A program made the position numbers and the translations under genes. Of a stretch of 64,000 bases of DNA, positions 37,310 through 49,188 are shown piece by piece. The DNA is from Phycomyces blakesleeanus NRRL 1555(-) (Eukaryota; Mucoromycota; Mucoromycetes; Mucorales; Phycomycetaceae). The DNA is taken from assembly GCF_001638985.1 (NCBI RefSeq), contig NW_017265149.1:1169468-1233467 (forward strand), read 5' to 3'. Positions within the stretch are counted from its first letter, which is position 1, and each line of letters starts with the position of its first letter. The notes beneath the pieces were generated by a model that was not told the origin of the DNA, searched no databases, and saw only the letters and a program-made list of their open reading frames with translations.

Positions 37310-40288
37310 TTAAATTTTAAAAGTTTGTGGGAATCTTCCCACCCGGGGAGACTTTAGTGTATAGTACTTGACTTCCATTGGTTCGTCTTTTTCTTCTAGG
37401 ATTATTGGTACCGAAAATCTTTCGTGACTATGATTAAATACATATTTGTCAAAGTCTGAGACCTTGAATTTAGGGCCCATGTTATCATCAAGATCGACTG
37501 CAAAATCCATAACGAAGTCCATGTGTTCGGTTTTGGATGTGGACTCCAAACTAATCCTGGATAGTTCCTGGCTGGCTTCTCTCAAAGCACTAGCCAGGGT
37601 TTGCTCTGCGGTGTCTTCATTTCTAGGCTGATCTTCACTATATGATGTCGCAGTATAATCATCAGAAGATTCGTCATTATTTTCTGGGGAGTATTGAGCT
37701 TGAACCACAACATCTTTTAACTCGTCTTGCTCATCTGAAAGATAATGTTGAGTATTATTGTTTTCTGTGTGTCGATCTGTATAATTTATAGATGCGCCTA
37801 ATATCGAGCAACCACCTTTTAGTTCAGTTGTATCTTTTGTCGGATCGTGCTGTACTGTATCTGGACTACGGACATGAAGCTTTGAAGCTTCTTGAAGACG
37901 TGTACACCAAACATCTTTATCATGTGCTGTAGGGGCCTCGAAATGGTATACTACAATCCTTTTACTTGCAATCGAGCACATAAACTGAAGTGGGTGTTCC
38001 TCATATTCAGTAGTTGAATTGTACATCGCATTAAAAGCTGCCGCGGTTGGTTTTCGCAAGGATCCCAAGAGACGCCCGGTTTTGTCTTGCCGTGCCACTT
38101 TTCGTGTCACGGTTCGGTCGACCAAGGTAAGCTGTCCCGGCTCTTGCACGACACGAAATAAGGCTTCCGGATTAGGTCCATGATATGATTCTACTTTTGC
38201 GATTATGTTTTCGTCGATTTCCCGACTGGTGGAGCGTATTTTGGTGCATATGATAAGGTCGTCAAAAAGAAACACATACAGATGTTTCTTTTTTTCTTTT
38301 ATGGAAAATGTACTATTACGTCTTTTGAGTACATTTGGATGAGGACTTGTGATAGATTGGGCGCTGCTTTGGCGTTGCAAATATGGGCGGTGGACATAAA
38401 GAGACTGTACACTACCACATGGATTAAACGATATGCTGCTTCCATAAATGTCGTTTGATGAATCGGTCAAAGGATTCTGAGAACAAGGTAAAAGATCAAG
38501 AGGTCCTTCGTGGATGAGTCTCCGCCCAGGCTTAAGTAAATTGATAGATGTCTATTTCGACCACTCATGAGTGTATATTAAATACCCATTTTTATTCTTC
38601 TGCAATGTATCTGTCCTTTTACTATTATAATTGTTTTTATGAGTATTATTGTTACTTACATCGAGTCCAGAAATACGAGTAGTCAGGTCTTCTAGTCTGT
38701 GATATCGCTCAGCTTCTGCTTTGTCATTCTCTATTAGTCTAATGGCTTTGTCCATCTTGGTTTCTAGTTGCTGCATTTCCCAAAAGATGGAATCTTCAGG
38801 CTCTAGACATTCTCTAAGTTGCTAACAAAGACACATAATGTTATGCACAGCTATATCTTGGTAAGAATAATATTTAGAAGAGATTGTCTATACTTACTCT
38901 AAAGAACAAAGGGTATTTCATGATTCGCTGAATTGGCAACAGCATAAATGATTGCAAAGGCAGGTTCCGGCATTCTGACCAAGACGCTCGATTCTAGATT
39001 AATCGCACCGTTAAAAACTGAATACCATTGATAGATCTTTTGTGTGTGTGTGTTTCATATTTTACTTACTCGTATATATGTCCCAAGCAGATCTGATTTT
39101 GACTTTAAAGCATTAGTAATTACATGGTTTGCTTGCTCGAAATTGACAAAATAAGTAGAGTATATTTCCATGGAATCAACCTGACGCAATTTTTTTGTAT
39201 ATAGATAAGAGTTGATATTTTGTCAGGTGCTTTTTTTCTTTCTTGCTTTAATCTTGCTTCACGTAATCTCTTGTTTGAAAACACTCACATAACCATCAAA
39301 AATGTCTCCGATAGTACGAATCTCTGGATGTTCTTTCGCTTGTCTACAAAGAAAATCCTGTAAAAATCAGAACGGTAAGAAATAATAATTGATACAATTT
39401 TTTTTTAAAAAAAAAAGAGTTGAATAGACTGTTAATACCTTGAGTATGCTTTTATGTAATTCTACGATTTTATTGGTACTATTAAAGATCTTTAAGAGTG
39501 TCGACGGAAGACCTTCCCATTCGACTGCGTCTTTTATAAAAATCTATGTCGATTTGTACATATTGGTGTTAATTATCATTTATTCCTTGTTGGAGCTGTA
39601 TATGTATATAAATCTAACCTTTTGAACAAGTTCAAGGTCTTCAATGTATTTACACTCTGTCAGGATGACTTCGTGTATTAGCTCTTGGTATTTTTGCTGT
39701 TTTGGAGATAGACGAGAGAGTTGTTGATATTGTTTAGGATTTATACTCTCTTTCCATGTCTTGTAAGAACATGGTGTTCCGAATCCATTGGGTTTGAATC
39801 CTTTGTATAATGACTCGTGGGTATCATCAGTAGGGCGTCTCAGGAATTCTTTTCGTGCGGCTACTTCATCCTCAATACTTGTGGGAAGAGTGTATACACT
39901 GATGCGACCAGAGGAGACGTTAGAGCACATTTTCTTAATGGAATGTTGGGGAGGTTTACTACAAAACAAGCCCAACTTTCGATGAAGATAAACACCAGCA
40001 CGTTTTACAATCTTTTGTGGCTGTGTTTTCTTTATAGCTTCAGCATCCGTTTGGTTTGGATCGTTGGGAAGAGAGGAAGGAAAAGTCAAATCAGGAAATT
40101 TACCCATCATTAACTGGAGGATATGTAGTTATCTAAAGAAGAAAGGAAATATCAGGTTTTAGTCTTGCTTCCTGATGCCATTTTATATGATATGTTGTGG
40201 TTGGGATTTCAACAGTTTGGGAAGGAACGGATCAAAAGTAAAAATTATTAATAAAAATAATAATAAAACTTACAGTAGTTTCAACCAT
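37310..40288 (-). CDS. RhoGEF (DH-PH) protein
   Basis: Eight minus-strand exons (40274-40288, 39619-40113, 39439-39543, 39289-39357, 39070-39180, 38898-38993, 38660-38821, 37310-38551), all phase 0, give 764 aa. The DH domain starts near residue 147 (YQELIHEVILTECKYIEDLE), includes DFLCRQAKEHPEIRTIGDIF, and reaches the conserved LPIQRIMKYPLFFR helix. A PH domain follows in the last exon, starting INLLKPGRRLIHEGPL and including KKKHLYVFLFDDLIICTK. DH domains exchange GDP for GTP on Rho GTPases, so this protein likely controls actin and polarised growth from the cytoplasm or cell cortex. The C-terminal 250 residues are acidic and Ser/Thr-rich with no recognised domain. The first exon encodes only MVETT; translation could instead begin at the ATG at 40110. 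A TTGATA/TTGATT repeat (40328-40386) lies just upstream. Confidence 0.87.
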
Positions 40289-40327
40289 TGTTCTTTCGAG
40301 AGTCGTTGAGTTGTATGTTTGATTAGT

Positions 40328-40386
40328 TGATATTGATATTGATATTGATTTTGATTTTGATTTTGATATTGGTTTTGATATTGATA
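40328..40386. repeat. TTGATA/TTGATT hexanucleotide repeat
   Basis: About ten units of TTGATA or TTGATT lie in the 5' flank of the RhoGEF gene, about 40 nt upstream of its first exon. Confidence 0.85.
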
Positions 40387-40388
40387 TA

Positions 40389-41647
40389 TGTGTATGGTAC
40401 CAAATGAGAGAAAGAGAACATAATAAAAAAAAATTTCAGAGTACTTCTTTAGTAGAAACAAAACATTGTTTTTTCATCCATTCTTGTCATTGTTTGCGGT
40501 GCTGCCTGTTTTGGAAACCTGTCCCTCGCTACTTCACTGCCAAGATTTGTGTTTTCTTTTTGTGCCTGGAATATACTATATCGACGGTCAGGGTCACTGA
40601 CTCTGTGACTAAATTAACAATTCTCTGCTTAATCGCTTGGACTTTTCATAAAACTTGATCGCCATCGCATCCCATTTTCATTTTTTTTTAGTCTGTAAAG
40701 TGTAAGTATTCTTCATATTTTTTATTTATTTTACAGTATCAGTCTCACACACACACACACACATTGGGCCGGAACTTTTTTATTATTATTTAAAGCTAAA
40801 CTCCTTTCCGCACACCCCTTTGCTTAAACTATGTTCTTTTGATTGGAAGCCTGTTATTGTCTCTTCCACAAATATCTGTCTCTTGTATACTTTGAATATA
40901 TGAATTAAAGTTGTTGAGTCAATGTATATGTATCTACCATCTTCCTCTGTCTCCCTCTCTCTATGAAATATGTCTTATTATATTGTTTTCCAGAAGCATC
41001 CCTTACAACTCATTCACCAATGTCCGTACACGATAAAAGGAAAAAAAGTAAAACTTTTGGATACAGACTTTCATTGTTTACCAAAAAAAAATATACTTTT
41101 TTTGAAGTTAATGATTAACATTGCTTAATCAAGATTGTAGATTACATTAAAATCTGTTTGGATGCCAACTTACAGTAGTGTACGTTAAAGTGTAATGGCG
41201 TAGAGAATTTTCTGGTATAAAATGGCCTTTGCCACGCAAAGGTCTAAACTGCTACAGACAAACGTGTGGATATCAACTCTATTTGTCGAACAACTTTGAC
41301 CTTTAGTGACATGAAACGAAGTAGGAACATTATTGCATGTTGAGATTCTAAAGAAGAAGAATAAAAAAAAAGCTGTACTAGTGTCTGCACTCGACTGTAT
41401 ATAACTTAGTGGTGACATCGTTTTGAAAGTCCTGATCACAATCCAATTAGCGAATTATGTAATTCTTTTTAAAAACTAAAAGTCCAAGAAATAAAGTTAT
41501 TTTCAAAGGATATCTAAGATTTTGGAATATGCATTATATATATGTGTGTGTATATACAAATGTATTAAACATACCTTCATAGTATTAAGCATTCTACTTT
41601 TACAAATTATTTCCCAATTGTTTTATACGCTGCATTTACTTTATCAA
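40389..41647. other. AT-rich region, no gene seen
   Basis: A CA run lies at 40748-40763. Frames at 40404-40658 (+) and 41185-41439 (-) lack recognisable domains or splice partners. Confidence 0.45.
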
Positions 41648-41905
41648 GGCAAATACTGTGAGAGTGTTATTTATTAAAAAGACAAAATAATATTGCTTAT
41701 ATCTGTCACTATTGAAATCCCTGCTGTGTAATGGCTGTTTTACACTGTATGAGTATGTAGTGTACGTGTGCCTGGTGTATAGCAGTTCTGGAGATTGTTA
41801 GCTTACCAGGTTCATTAGTAAGAAGGAACCAGTGTTTGGTTGTGGAGTCTGTTCTTCACTCAATTGTGGTATATATACCACACAGTGTATGTACATGTTT
41901 TACCA
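41648..41905 (+). repeat. Dispersed ~260-bp repeat, copy 2
   Basis: Inverted copy of 31290-31570. The start ATACTGTGAGAGTGTTATTT and the TTGTGGTATATATACC end region both match the other copy with scattered substitutions and small indels. No target duplication is evident. Confidence 0.75.
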
Positions 41906-42780
41906 TATGTTCTAAAAGACCTGGCATTGGATATTAAGATAAGCAATACTTTTTAGGGCTTCCCTTTTGAATTTGCACTATAGGTAATTTGGCATAATCC
42001 GCTGAAAATTTCATTTATACCAATGTCCATAGAGTACAGATTACAATGTCAGTCAATAAATATGTATATATATCTAAGTCTGGATTCAGTATAAAGAAAA
42101 TAAGACGGTGTAGCTAATATCAGTGAAAAATTACTATTTAGCAAAACGATTCTTATAAAGAATACGTTTTATAATCGAACCGAACATAATAGCAAATACA
42201 GTCACTGTATATTGATTGGTTTACTTGTAATAATGCAATTGAAAGTACATTTTAACTTTTTATTTCTTTTTTATTTTATTTTCATAAATATTCGGGTAGT
42301 AGAGATGTTTTAAATGGAGTTGTTAAATAAATCAATTATTTGGATTCCACATTGAAATTACAAGTTATATGATTTAATAAGTATATATACGTTTTTTGAA
42401 AGTATATTTCTAGCAAGAAGAAGTTGTATGCTACGTAAATATTAGTCTTTACATATAGACAGCTTAATATTTCTCACTCAAATAAACAAATCCTTTGGGA
42501 GGCTTATATATCACATGCTGATAAAAGACTATGGGCGCATTTTTTTGTTCAGAACCCGATGTTTATTTTATGCGCCGTGACTTTTACTTTTACGCCCAGA
42601 TGGCTTTGAAGAAAAAAAATTTTCTTTTAAAACGGGGGAGTGAATGGGATTTTTTAATTTTCTTCTTTACTCGCGGTTTGTATCTTCTCCATTTTAATTG
42701 ATACAGTAAAATCAGATATTATCATTCTATCTTGTACAAAGATGCAAGTCAATAATAAGCTGTGGTCCCGGTAATTATGC
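41906..42780. other. AT-rich region, no gene seen
   Basis: Short frames and T-rich tracts only. Nothing supports a gene or repeat. Confidence 0.5.
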
Positions 42781-43210
42781 TTAATTATCGATGCGGTATA
42801 GAGCTTGTCAGTCTATGCCTCGCGTATTTCGTAGGGATCTGAGGGTTTTCTGCCATGCGTGTTCGATGTTAGATTGTAGTCATCTCAAGTCTTCTGCGCA
42901 TGACGTGGCATTTGTAAGTGGCCTTAATTTCTCAACCTCGGTTGGGGAGGAGGTCCTGTTGCATAATCTGATTGTAATGTCGATGGCGGATGCTGCTTTT
43001 TTTCTCTTATACAAAACGTGGGAAACTCTGAGGGTTTTCTGACTTAAACGCTTGGTGGGACGTAGTGGCGAACACACCTTACACTTTTGTGTGCTAGCCA
43101 GTGGCTCTATCTGCCTAGCGGCTTATTAAGGTGATAATAATCTCCAACCGGGTCTCTCTCGTTTTTGCGAGAGAATCTTGAGCTGACCATACCTCAAGAT
43201 AAGCAATATT
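42781..43210 (+). other. GC-richer island, possible retroelement 3' remnant
   Basis: About 430 bp are clearly less AT-rich than the flanks. An 83-codon frame (42791-43042) contains CHACSMLDCSHL and ends WETLRVF, loosely like the Cys/His-containing tail of fungal non-LTR reverse transcriptases. The segment GATCTGAGGGTTTTCTG recurs about 190 nt later as CTCTGAGGGTTTTCTG. Two hairpins follow: TCTCTCG/CGAGAGA near 43157-43174 and ATCTTGAG/CTCAAGAT near 43175-43200. Stable hairpins are common in LINE 3' ends. The identity is tentative. Confidence 0.3.
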
Positions 43211-43689
43211 TTTATTTATAGCAGGTATGTAATAAATAAATAAAAACATTCATTGACAATATACTAATCTTAACTTTTTTGAATATTTAGATAAAGTAAA
43301 GCCAAGGTACCACCTTGAACCAGCTCAGCAAAGCTCTTAGGCTTGAGCGTTCACCGACTTTAATTGTTTTTTTTTAATTTTTTTTTATCAATATATAAAA
43401 GACCTTAATAAAATCAAAGTTACATATACTTTATTTAAACAAATGAAGTGAAATAGTATATAATATTATTATACGCGTTTTTGAAATCTATCTATTAAAG
43501 TCAACTCTAGTTTTGAATTACTCTGTCAAAAGATTAAAGACTCACAATCTAATGCGTTTTGACACCCGCTAAAAATAAAAGCATGAGCATTGTTTTCTTC
43601 CTCATTTTAACAATCTAATCCAACATGCAAGACACATCATCAGAAAACACACGCGTTTCTTTTGAGATATACGATTCCTACTAATACGA
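43211..43689. other. AT-rich region, no gene seen
   Basis: A short balanced stretch (about 43298-43365) is surrounded by A/T-rich sequence. No open frame. Confidence 0.4.
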
Positions 43690-44090
43690 ATGCATTGTGT
43701 ACATGCATTAAGCGGATGTCAAAGTAACTCAGATTTCATGGGCTGTTGGCATGAGTCTGTCCAATGTCAAGTACATCATTGAAAATAGATAAAATAAAAT
43801 CTTCAGGCCCAAGAAAGCGGCTTGTAAGACCTAGAAAGATTAATGATAAAACTGAAATATATTTTGTGCAAGTGGTTCGAAAGGACCCAATTTGCCGCAT
43901 GCTCTAGGCTAGAAGTCTCTTTAAAGAAAATGGAAATATTCATCTGTAGAAAGACAATCATCAGAAATATCATCTGTTTGGGCTTAGGTTCACATATTCC
44001 AGATCATAAACCAACCTTGACAGAGGGTCAATGGAGGGGTGTAGCTCGGCCCAATTAATCACAGTTCATAGTCAAATGGAACGATAAAGG
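43690..44090 (+). pseudogene. Decayed Tc1/mariner N-terminal remnant
   Basis: Broken plus-strand frames resemble the N-terminal paired-type DNA-binding half of Tc1 transposases: ISWAVGMSLSNVKYIIEN (a helix-turn-helix), LEVSLKKM then RKTIIRNIICLGLGSHIPDH and KPTLTEGQWRG. The last part is comparable to KNTIRKAIRKIGMSSCHPVF and KPRLSRTHKKKRL in the element at 45621-46963. The catalytic half is absent, and stops and frameshifts interrupt it. No terminal repeats found. Confidence 0.55.
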
Positions 44091-45620
44091 GGCCATAGTT
44101 ATCAGAAGAGCTGACGAAATGTATAAAAAATAAAATACAATCGAGGGAGCCAAGCTTGGGGAAGGGTGGTGTGTGAGGTATTCGGTATTGTTTATGAGCT
44201 AGTATCTCAATATTAGGAAAGGTAAATACTGTAGTAGAGCTTTCATTATTGTTTTGGCTTTAGAATAAAAATACTAATTTTTCAGGTACATTTATATTAG
44301 GATAATGTTTGTTCAGTTAGTTCATTATGCATAGTACCCGGGCAACAGAATGTAGTCTACAATCTTGTGTATAGTAGAGGCATCAAAAGCCGTGTAACTA
44401 ATTGAATATATTTGGCTTGACGAAAAAAACCTATTGGCTCCCATGTTATGGATAACATCGGGTTAATGGCTGGATGGAAGCGGGATAAATGGGTGGATGC
44501 AAAAATAAATTATTTCTGTAGCTTCCCAGTATTTAATGACGTATGTTGTAACAATGAAAAATGTGAACCTCTCTTAAGTATAAAAATAAAACAAAAATAA
44601 AAAACATATGCATAAAAATTAACCACGCAAGCTGCAGAATAAATGGAGTACAAAAATATTCATAGAAAATCTTCTTGATAAGAATCACAGAGCTAGAAAT
44701 TAAAAATTGAATAAAAAACGAATTTATTGATAAAATCAAAATCACAATAACACAGTTGACGTTGAACCTATAAAAGTACATTATCATTTATGGGTATCTA
44801 TATGCAATAAATTAAAAGGTGTCTTGCTCTAGTTTTTCTCCTATCTCTTAATAAATCTATGTAGTTATGCATAGTAGTCTTAGAGCACAGTATGTTACAC
44901 GCGCACACAAAATACTAATGACTACCAAGTCTAACAAAAGTAGATATATTTGGATATATTTACCAAATTATCCGGTATCTCTTGAAATGTCGTTTTATTT
45001 AATATGCCAAATGAAAAATTAAATTACAAAATTAAAGAAACTTTATCAATGTAGATAAAAGGTATCTCTCAAAGCTCTCATTTATTGGTAAAGATATATT
45101 CTGCTCTTGCGTTTACACTGTAGTATAACTACAAGGCTAGATCAAAAATTTAAGTGTAAAGACCAGTAATGGCTCTAAATGATGATACTTTTCAATTAAA
45201 ACATCAGTAAGGTAGGGATGATAGGATCTAGAGCTAGTAGTAAGACAATAATGGTAAAACAGATGAAAGAGAGGCGGGAAGAAGGACAGTGCCGAATAGT
45301 TCCAACCAGATCCCTGTCCAAACAGCGGATCGTAGTGGGTACCGGATTTTAGTAGTTTGAAGCTGGGGTACCGCGCCAAACATGGAAATATAAAATAAAT
45401 ATACTTTACTTTTGAACTTTTTTTATTCAAGAAGTATTCTTCATTGCGAGCCAGATATAGAATAATAAGACCGTTTTTCCCGTTAAGAAAAGGGTAAAAA
45501 GAAACCATTGGATATCTCGTCTTATAGAGGCACTCATTAAGAGTTATATAGGCTAGCATAAAAAAAAGGAGCTCTTTCAATACAAACTTTAGCTTTTGAC
45601 TAGGGCTTTACAATTATATA
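44091..45620. other. AT-rich region, one unassigned ORF
   Basis: A 147-codon minus frame (45137-45580) is the only long one. It is rich in Phe/Tyr/Leu, with a central LLKSGTHYDPLFGQGSGWNY. I recognise no domain, and its composition tracks the AT-rich DNA except at 45280-45380. It may be a relic. The rest shows no gene. Confidence 0.35.
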
Positions 45621-46963
45621 CAGTCTCATCAATTAAATGAAAGAAAATTTTAGCTTCCGCCAAAGTGAAAAAATAACATCCTTAACTCTCTCTTCATTGT
45701 TTGTCTACTTTTACTTAAGAAACCACTTTCAAAATTATTGGAATAAGAATATATAACCTTTAAATATTAAGAAAAATAATTTTTATTGAAAGTTTAATAT
45801 TTAGTAACATCACCACGGGCTTTCTTCATACGGGCTATGCGAGTTGGCATAGACATGCAGTAGGCCTTGCATACTGCAACCGGTATTTACTTCTATTCTT
45901 CATGGATAACCTTGTCTAGCTCCTTAATAGTTCTTGGAGCTGGTACTCTTGCCCTTACCATCCGACCCAAATGAGCCCATAGGTTCTCAATAGGACTGAG
46001 ATCTGGGCTATTCGGCGGCCATTCCATTATTGGTACATTATGGATCTTTTTCCAGTTCTCAACAAGTTTTGACTTATGACAAGGAGCATTGTCTTCTTGG
46101 TAAATAAACTCCCCGCCATGTCTTTCACTTAGGCGACCATAAAATGGGAGCAACTTTCTTTCCAAAAGGTTTATATAGCCAAATTGGTCAAGGCTGTTAA
46201 TAATCGTTTTTAGTGGGCCTACTCCTCCTGCCCACACACAGCCCCAAACCATCACCGAACCACCTCCAAACTGTACTCTAGGCATGATACAATCAGACTT
46301 GAACTTCTCCAGAGGAAAGCGCCAAATTCTAAGGTTTCCATCCTTTGGGAAAACCATAAAGCGAGACTCATCGCTCCAAATCACACGATCCCATCTTTGA
46401 TTGGTTTCTTTGCAACGTTTAGCAAACAACAATCGTTTCTTTTTATGTGTTCTGGATAGCCTTGGCTTAAACACAGGATGGCAAGAAGACATTCCGATCT
46501 TACGAATAGCTTTGCGGATGGTATTCTTGCAAATGTACTTGCCAATCATGAGTCTCGGCGTTTGTGAGTTCTCCAAGTGTGGCATTACGATCTTTCTTCG
46601 TTTCGTTTTTAAGCTGGCGTAAATCTCTCTCACCCAAAATTGATAGACGTCCTTGGCGTTTTTCTGTTAATGGCGTGCAATTCTGTTTCCATCTTTGAAC
46701 TGTGCTATGTACAGTTGTCATGGGTATGCCTGTCTTCTCCGAAATGGCAGTCAATGAAATATTATGGAGAGCACCACCGATAATAAGTCCTTTTTCATAG
46801 TCTGAAAGCTCTTTTCGTTTCTTAGGAATACTTTTATTGATTTGCTGAGACATTGTGAGATTTGAATGAGAAGAGTTTTTAAAAAAAGCACAACAACTTT
46901 GCATTAAAGATGTTCTATTTAGTTGGGTTTAAACTTTTTTCTTTCATTTATTGTATGGGTCTG
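45621..46963 (-). mobile_element. Tc1-type DNA transposon, 1,343 bp, with TIRs
   Basis: The ends are 27-nt inverted repeats: the left end starts CAGTCTCATCAATTAAATGA and the reverse-complemented right end starts CAGACCCATACAATAAATGA, with five mismatches overall. Each end is flanked by TA (45619-45620 and 46964-46965), the Tc1 target duplication. Size, CAG-type termini and internal transposase fit Tc1/mariner. It encloses one broken transposase gene. Confidence 0.88.
45794..46853 (-). pseudogene. Tc1 DD34E transposase, frameshifted
   Basis: The frame starts MSQQINKSIPKKRKELSDYE and contains a helix-turn-helix (ISLTAISEKTGIPMTTVHST). The catalytic triad is intact: IWSDESRF, then EDNAPCHK, then SPDLSPIENLW, with 34 residues between the second Asp and Glu (DD34E). 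Together these would encode a Tc1 transposase of about 350 aa, which cuts at TIRs and reinserts at TA. A one-base-type frameshift near 46550-46580 splits the DNA-binding and catalytic halves. Two in-frame stops (45893-45895 and 45887-45889) interrupt the last 30 residues before the natural ending DVTKY. The few lesions point to recent inactivation, so intact relatives probably exist elsewhere in the genome. Confidence 0.9.
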
Positions 46964-47066
46964 TATATATATATATATATTGTGCTATGAATCCTTACCC
47001 TCCTGTTTTATATTATGAATAAATTAGACATCCTCTCTTTATCACATATTATAAAAGAATACGTGT

Positions 47067-47355
47067 TTAGACTTGGTTCTGACTGTGATTGAGATCATCA
47101 AGATCCCAAGTATCTTCTTGATTAGGTGCATGATATCTCCAATGATTCTTGTGAAGATTTCCAGGAAATAAGGCAAGCAAACCTGTCTGGCGCAAAAGGC
47201 TCCGACCGACTATGCATTCAGGTTAAATAATGTCGTTTTTATCATTATAAAATCATACCACATGTTCCGCAGCAAAAGCACCAAAGCAACCCCGACAAGA
47301 ATATCAAAGCGATCCCAAGTATGGTTAACCACACTTCAAGGTATGTGAGCTCCAT
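47067..47355 (-). CDS. 79-aa membrane protein split by a short intron
   Basis: Exon 1 (47259-47355) and exon 2 (47067-47209) join through a 49-nt intron with GTATGA donor and ATAG acceptor. Each half is too short to stand out alone. The product starts MELTYLEVW and has one hydrophobic helix (residues about 8-28, WLTILGIALIFLSGLLWCF). A Cys cluster (CFCCGTC) sits at its cytoplasmic-type edge, then VGRSLLRQTG. The tail is hydrophilic and acidic, ending DLDDLNHSQNQV. The layout suggests a small tail-out membrane protein whose juxtamembrane cysteines could be palmitoylated (inference). An in-frame stop precedes the ATG closely, which supports that start. I recognise no family. A chance frame is unlikely given the coherent topology, but no homology supports it. 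Confidence 0.55.
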
Positions 47356-49188
47356 TACTCTTTGTACAAGATGTAAAAAGAGTTAACATTGAGGTTCATC
47401 AGATTACCTTGAACTCATCTTGAGTGGTGGCTTATAAAATTCAGGTTTACCTAAATTCGTTAATAGCCAAGGCTTTGTATTTTATACTGGTTTGGTATAC
47501 GCAAAAAAAAACAAATAGATTGATGTGTTGAATGTTGTACAAATAATGTACTAGACAAGGGGAATCTGGCTAAATTCTGATGGTATTTCTGTAATATACA
47601 TTATACCTATTATAATAAATAAAGTTATAAGATGCAATGAAGGATACAATACAACACCCAGATGCTGGTACAAAAAGAAGAGGAAAAAAATCCCGTTTAT
47701 TTATTCATCGCCCTATAATGTATTATATTACGAATTTTCTTTATCTTTGTCTATCCTATGAGAAACAGTGTATTTTATTATGAAATAGGGTGACACTCTA
47801 ATACTGTATAATATATTTTCTTTAACAATTTACTTTTTATCTCGAGAAGCGTGATATTAAATGGCGAAAAAGTGTAGTTTGTTTAACTAGGAATTTGTTA
47901 TGTCTTTATTAACAAATATCTTGTTTAAGACATAAAAATATTTAATGGACCTGGATCATAGAGTATATGATTAGATACAGGACAAATACTCCTTATGTTG
48001 ATGTCTGATATTTAGATCGAATATACTTGAATTGTTTTAGTTATTAACTTCAAGCTATTTACATTATTTTATCATTGGATAGGTAATGATCATATAGTAT
48101 TAAGATTATATGACAACAGGACAAAATACAAATATTGATAATTATCAAAACATACTTACAAATCCACAAAATTCATATTGACCTATAGATATCCACTTTC
48201 ATTAGGTTCCAATACTCTATTGTGTGCCTTTTGAAATTATTGGTTTTAGAAAGATATATTTAACTGATTGATACCTCAAGAATATTTTGTTAATTTAAAT
48301 ATTATTATATCATAATATATATGATTATTGAAGCTTAAGGGAGGGAATAAATATTACTTTGGTGAAATGTACTCTAACCAATCAATATATTTTACGCCTC
48401 TCCTCAGTCTTATATCCCAACACATCTTTCTGGCCATTAGGTGAAAATAATCTTAAAGGCACTAAAATTACACGAAAGGGAAATTCACGTTAATATACCT
48501 AAAGGGCTTTCATTGGTGTGTGTATATTACATAGTGTATCAATACATATATATTGAGCTATGAAAGAACTGAAATTATTAAATATATATCCCAATTACAG
48601 ACTTTAGCTTTATATTTATTGTAACAAATAATCCTTCTAACCAGTGAAACTTTATTAGACTGTAAGTCCATCTACATTCCTATGATTAACAATTCAAGTA
48701 AGGATGTATTGAATAAATATACAGATCATATAGTATAATTTTATAGTGGTAGTACATCTTTGCTTGACCAAAATCATGTCCAACTTTAAGTTACAATATA
48801 CCTTGAACTTTGAATCTTAAACCGTGGTTTTTAAAACTGTTATCTTTGTACCAACATTACACTTAAATATGTTTTATAGAGTTTTATCCCAAGCTTATTT
48901 GGTTGTTTTTTTTTGAGAAATAACTTCATTTTTCATTTCATTTCATACTCAACACGCAAACCATCTGTTCACCTAAAAGACTTTAACATACTATGAAGTA
49001 TGTACACTACAGTTAAAAGAATAAGGACTTTATTTCTCTTTACATTAATAAACCTAAATTCTTATTGGGTAAAAACTAACTTTTTACAAACGCAAATTTT
49101 ATTTTTACATAGCGCAAAATTTATTTGCCAAAAAAAAACGTAAACAATTAATTTAAAAAAAAAAGAAAAGAAAGACTGTAGTTAAGCC
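47356..49188. other. AT-rich region, no gene seen
   Basis: Upstream flank of the PPR gene and of the divergent 79-aa gene. Only short frames occur. An A-rich leader (49130-49170) precedes the PPR start codon. Confidence 0.5.

Noticed and set aside
45137..45580. 147-codon minus-strand ORF as a gene
   Set aside because: No domain, composition largely follows AT-rich DNA, no splice partners; kept only as a note in the intergenic entry.
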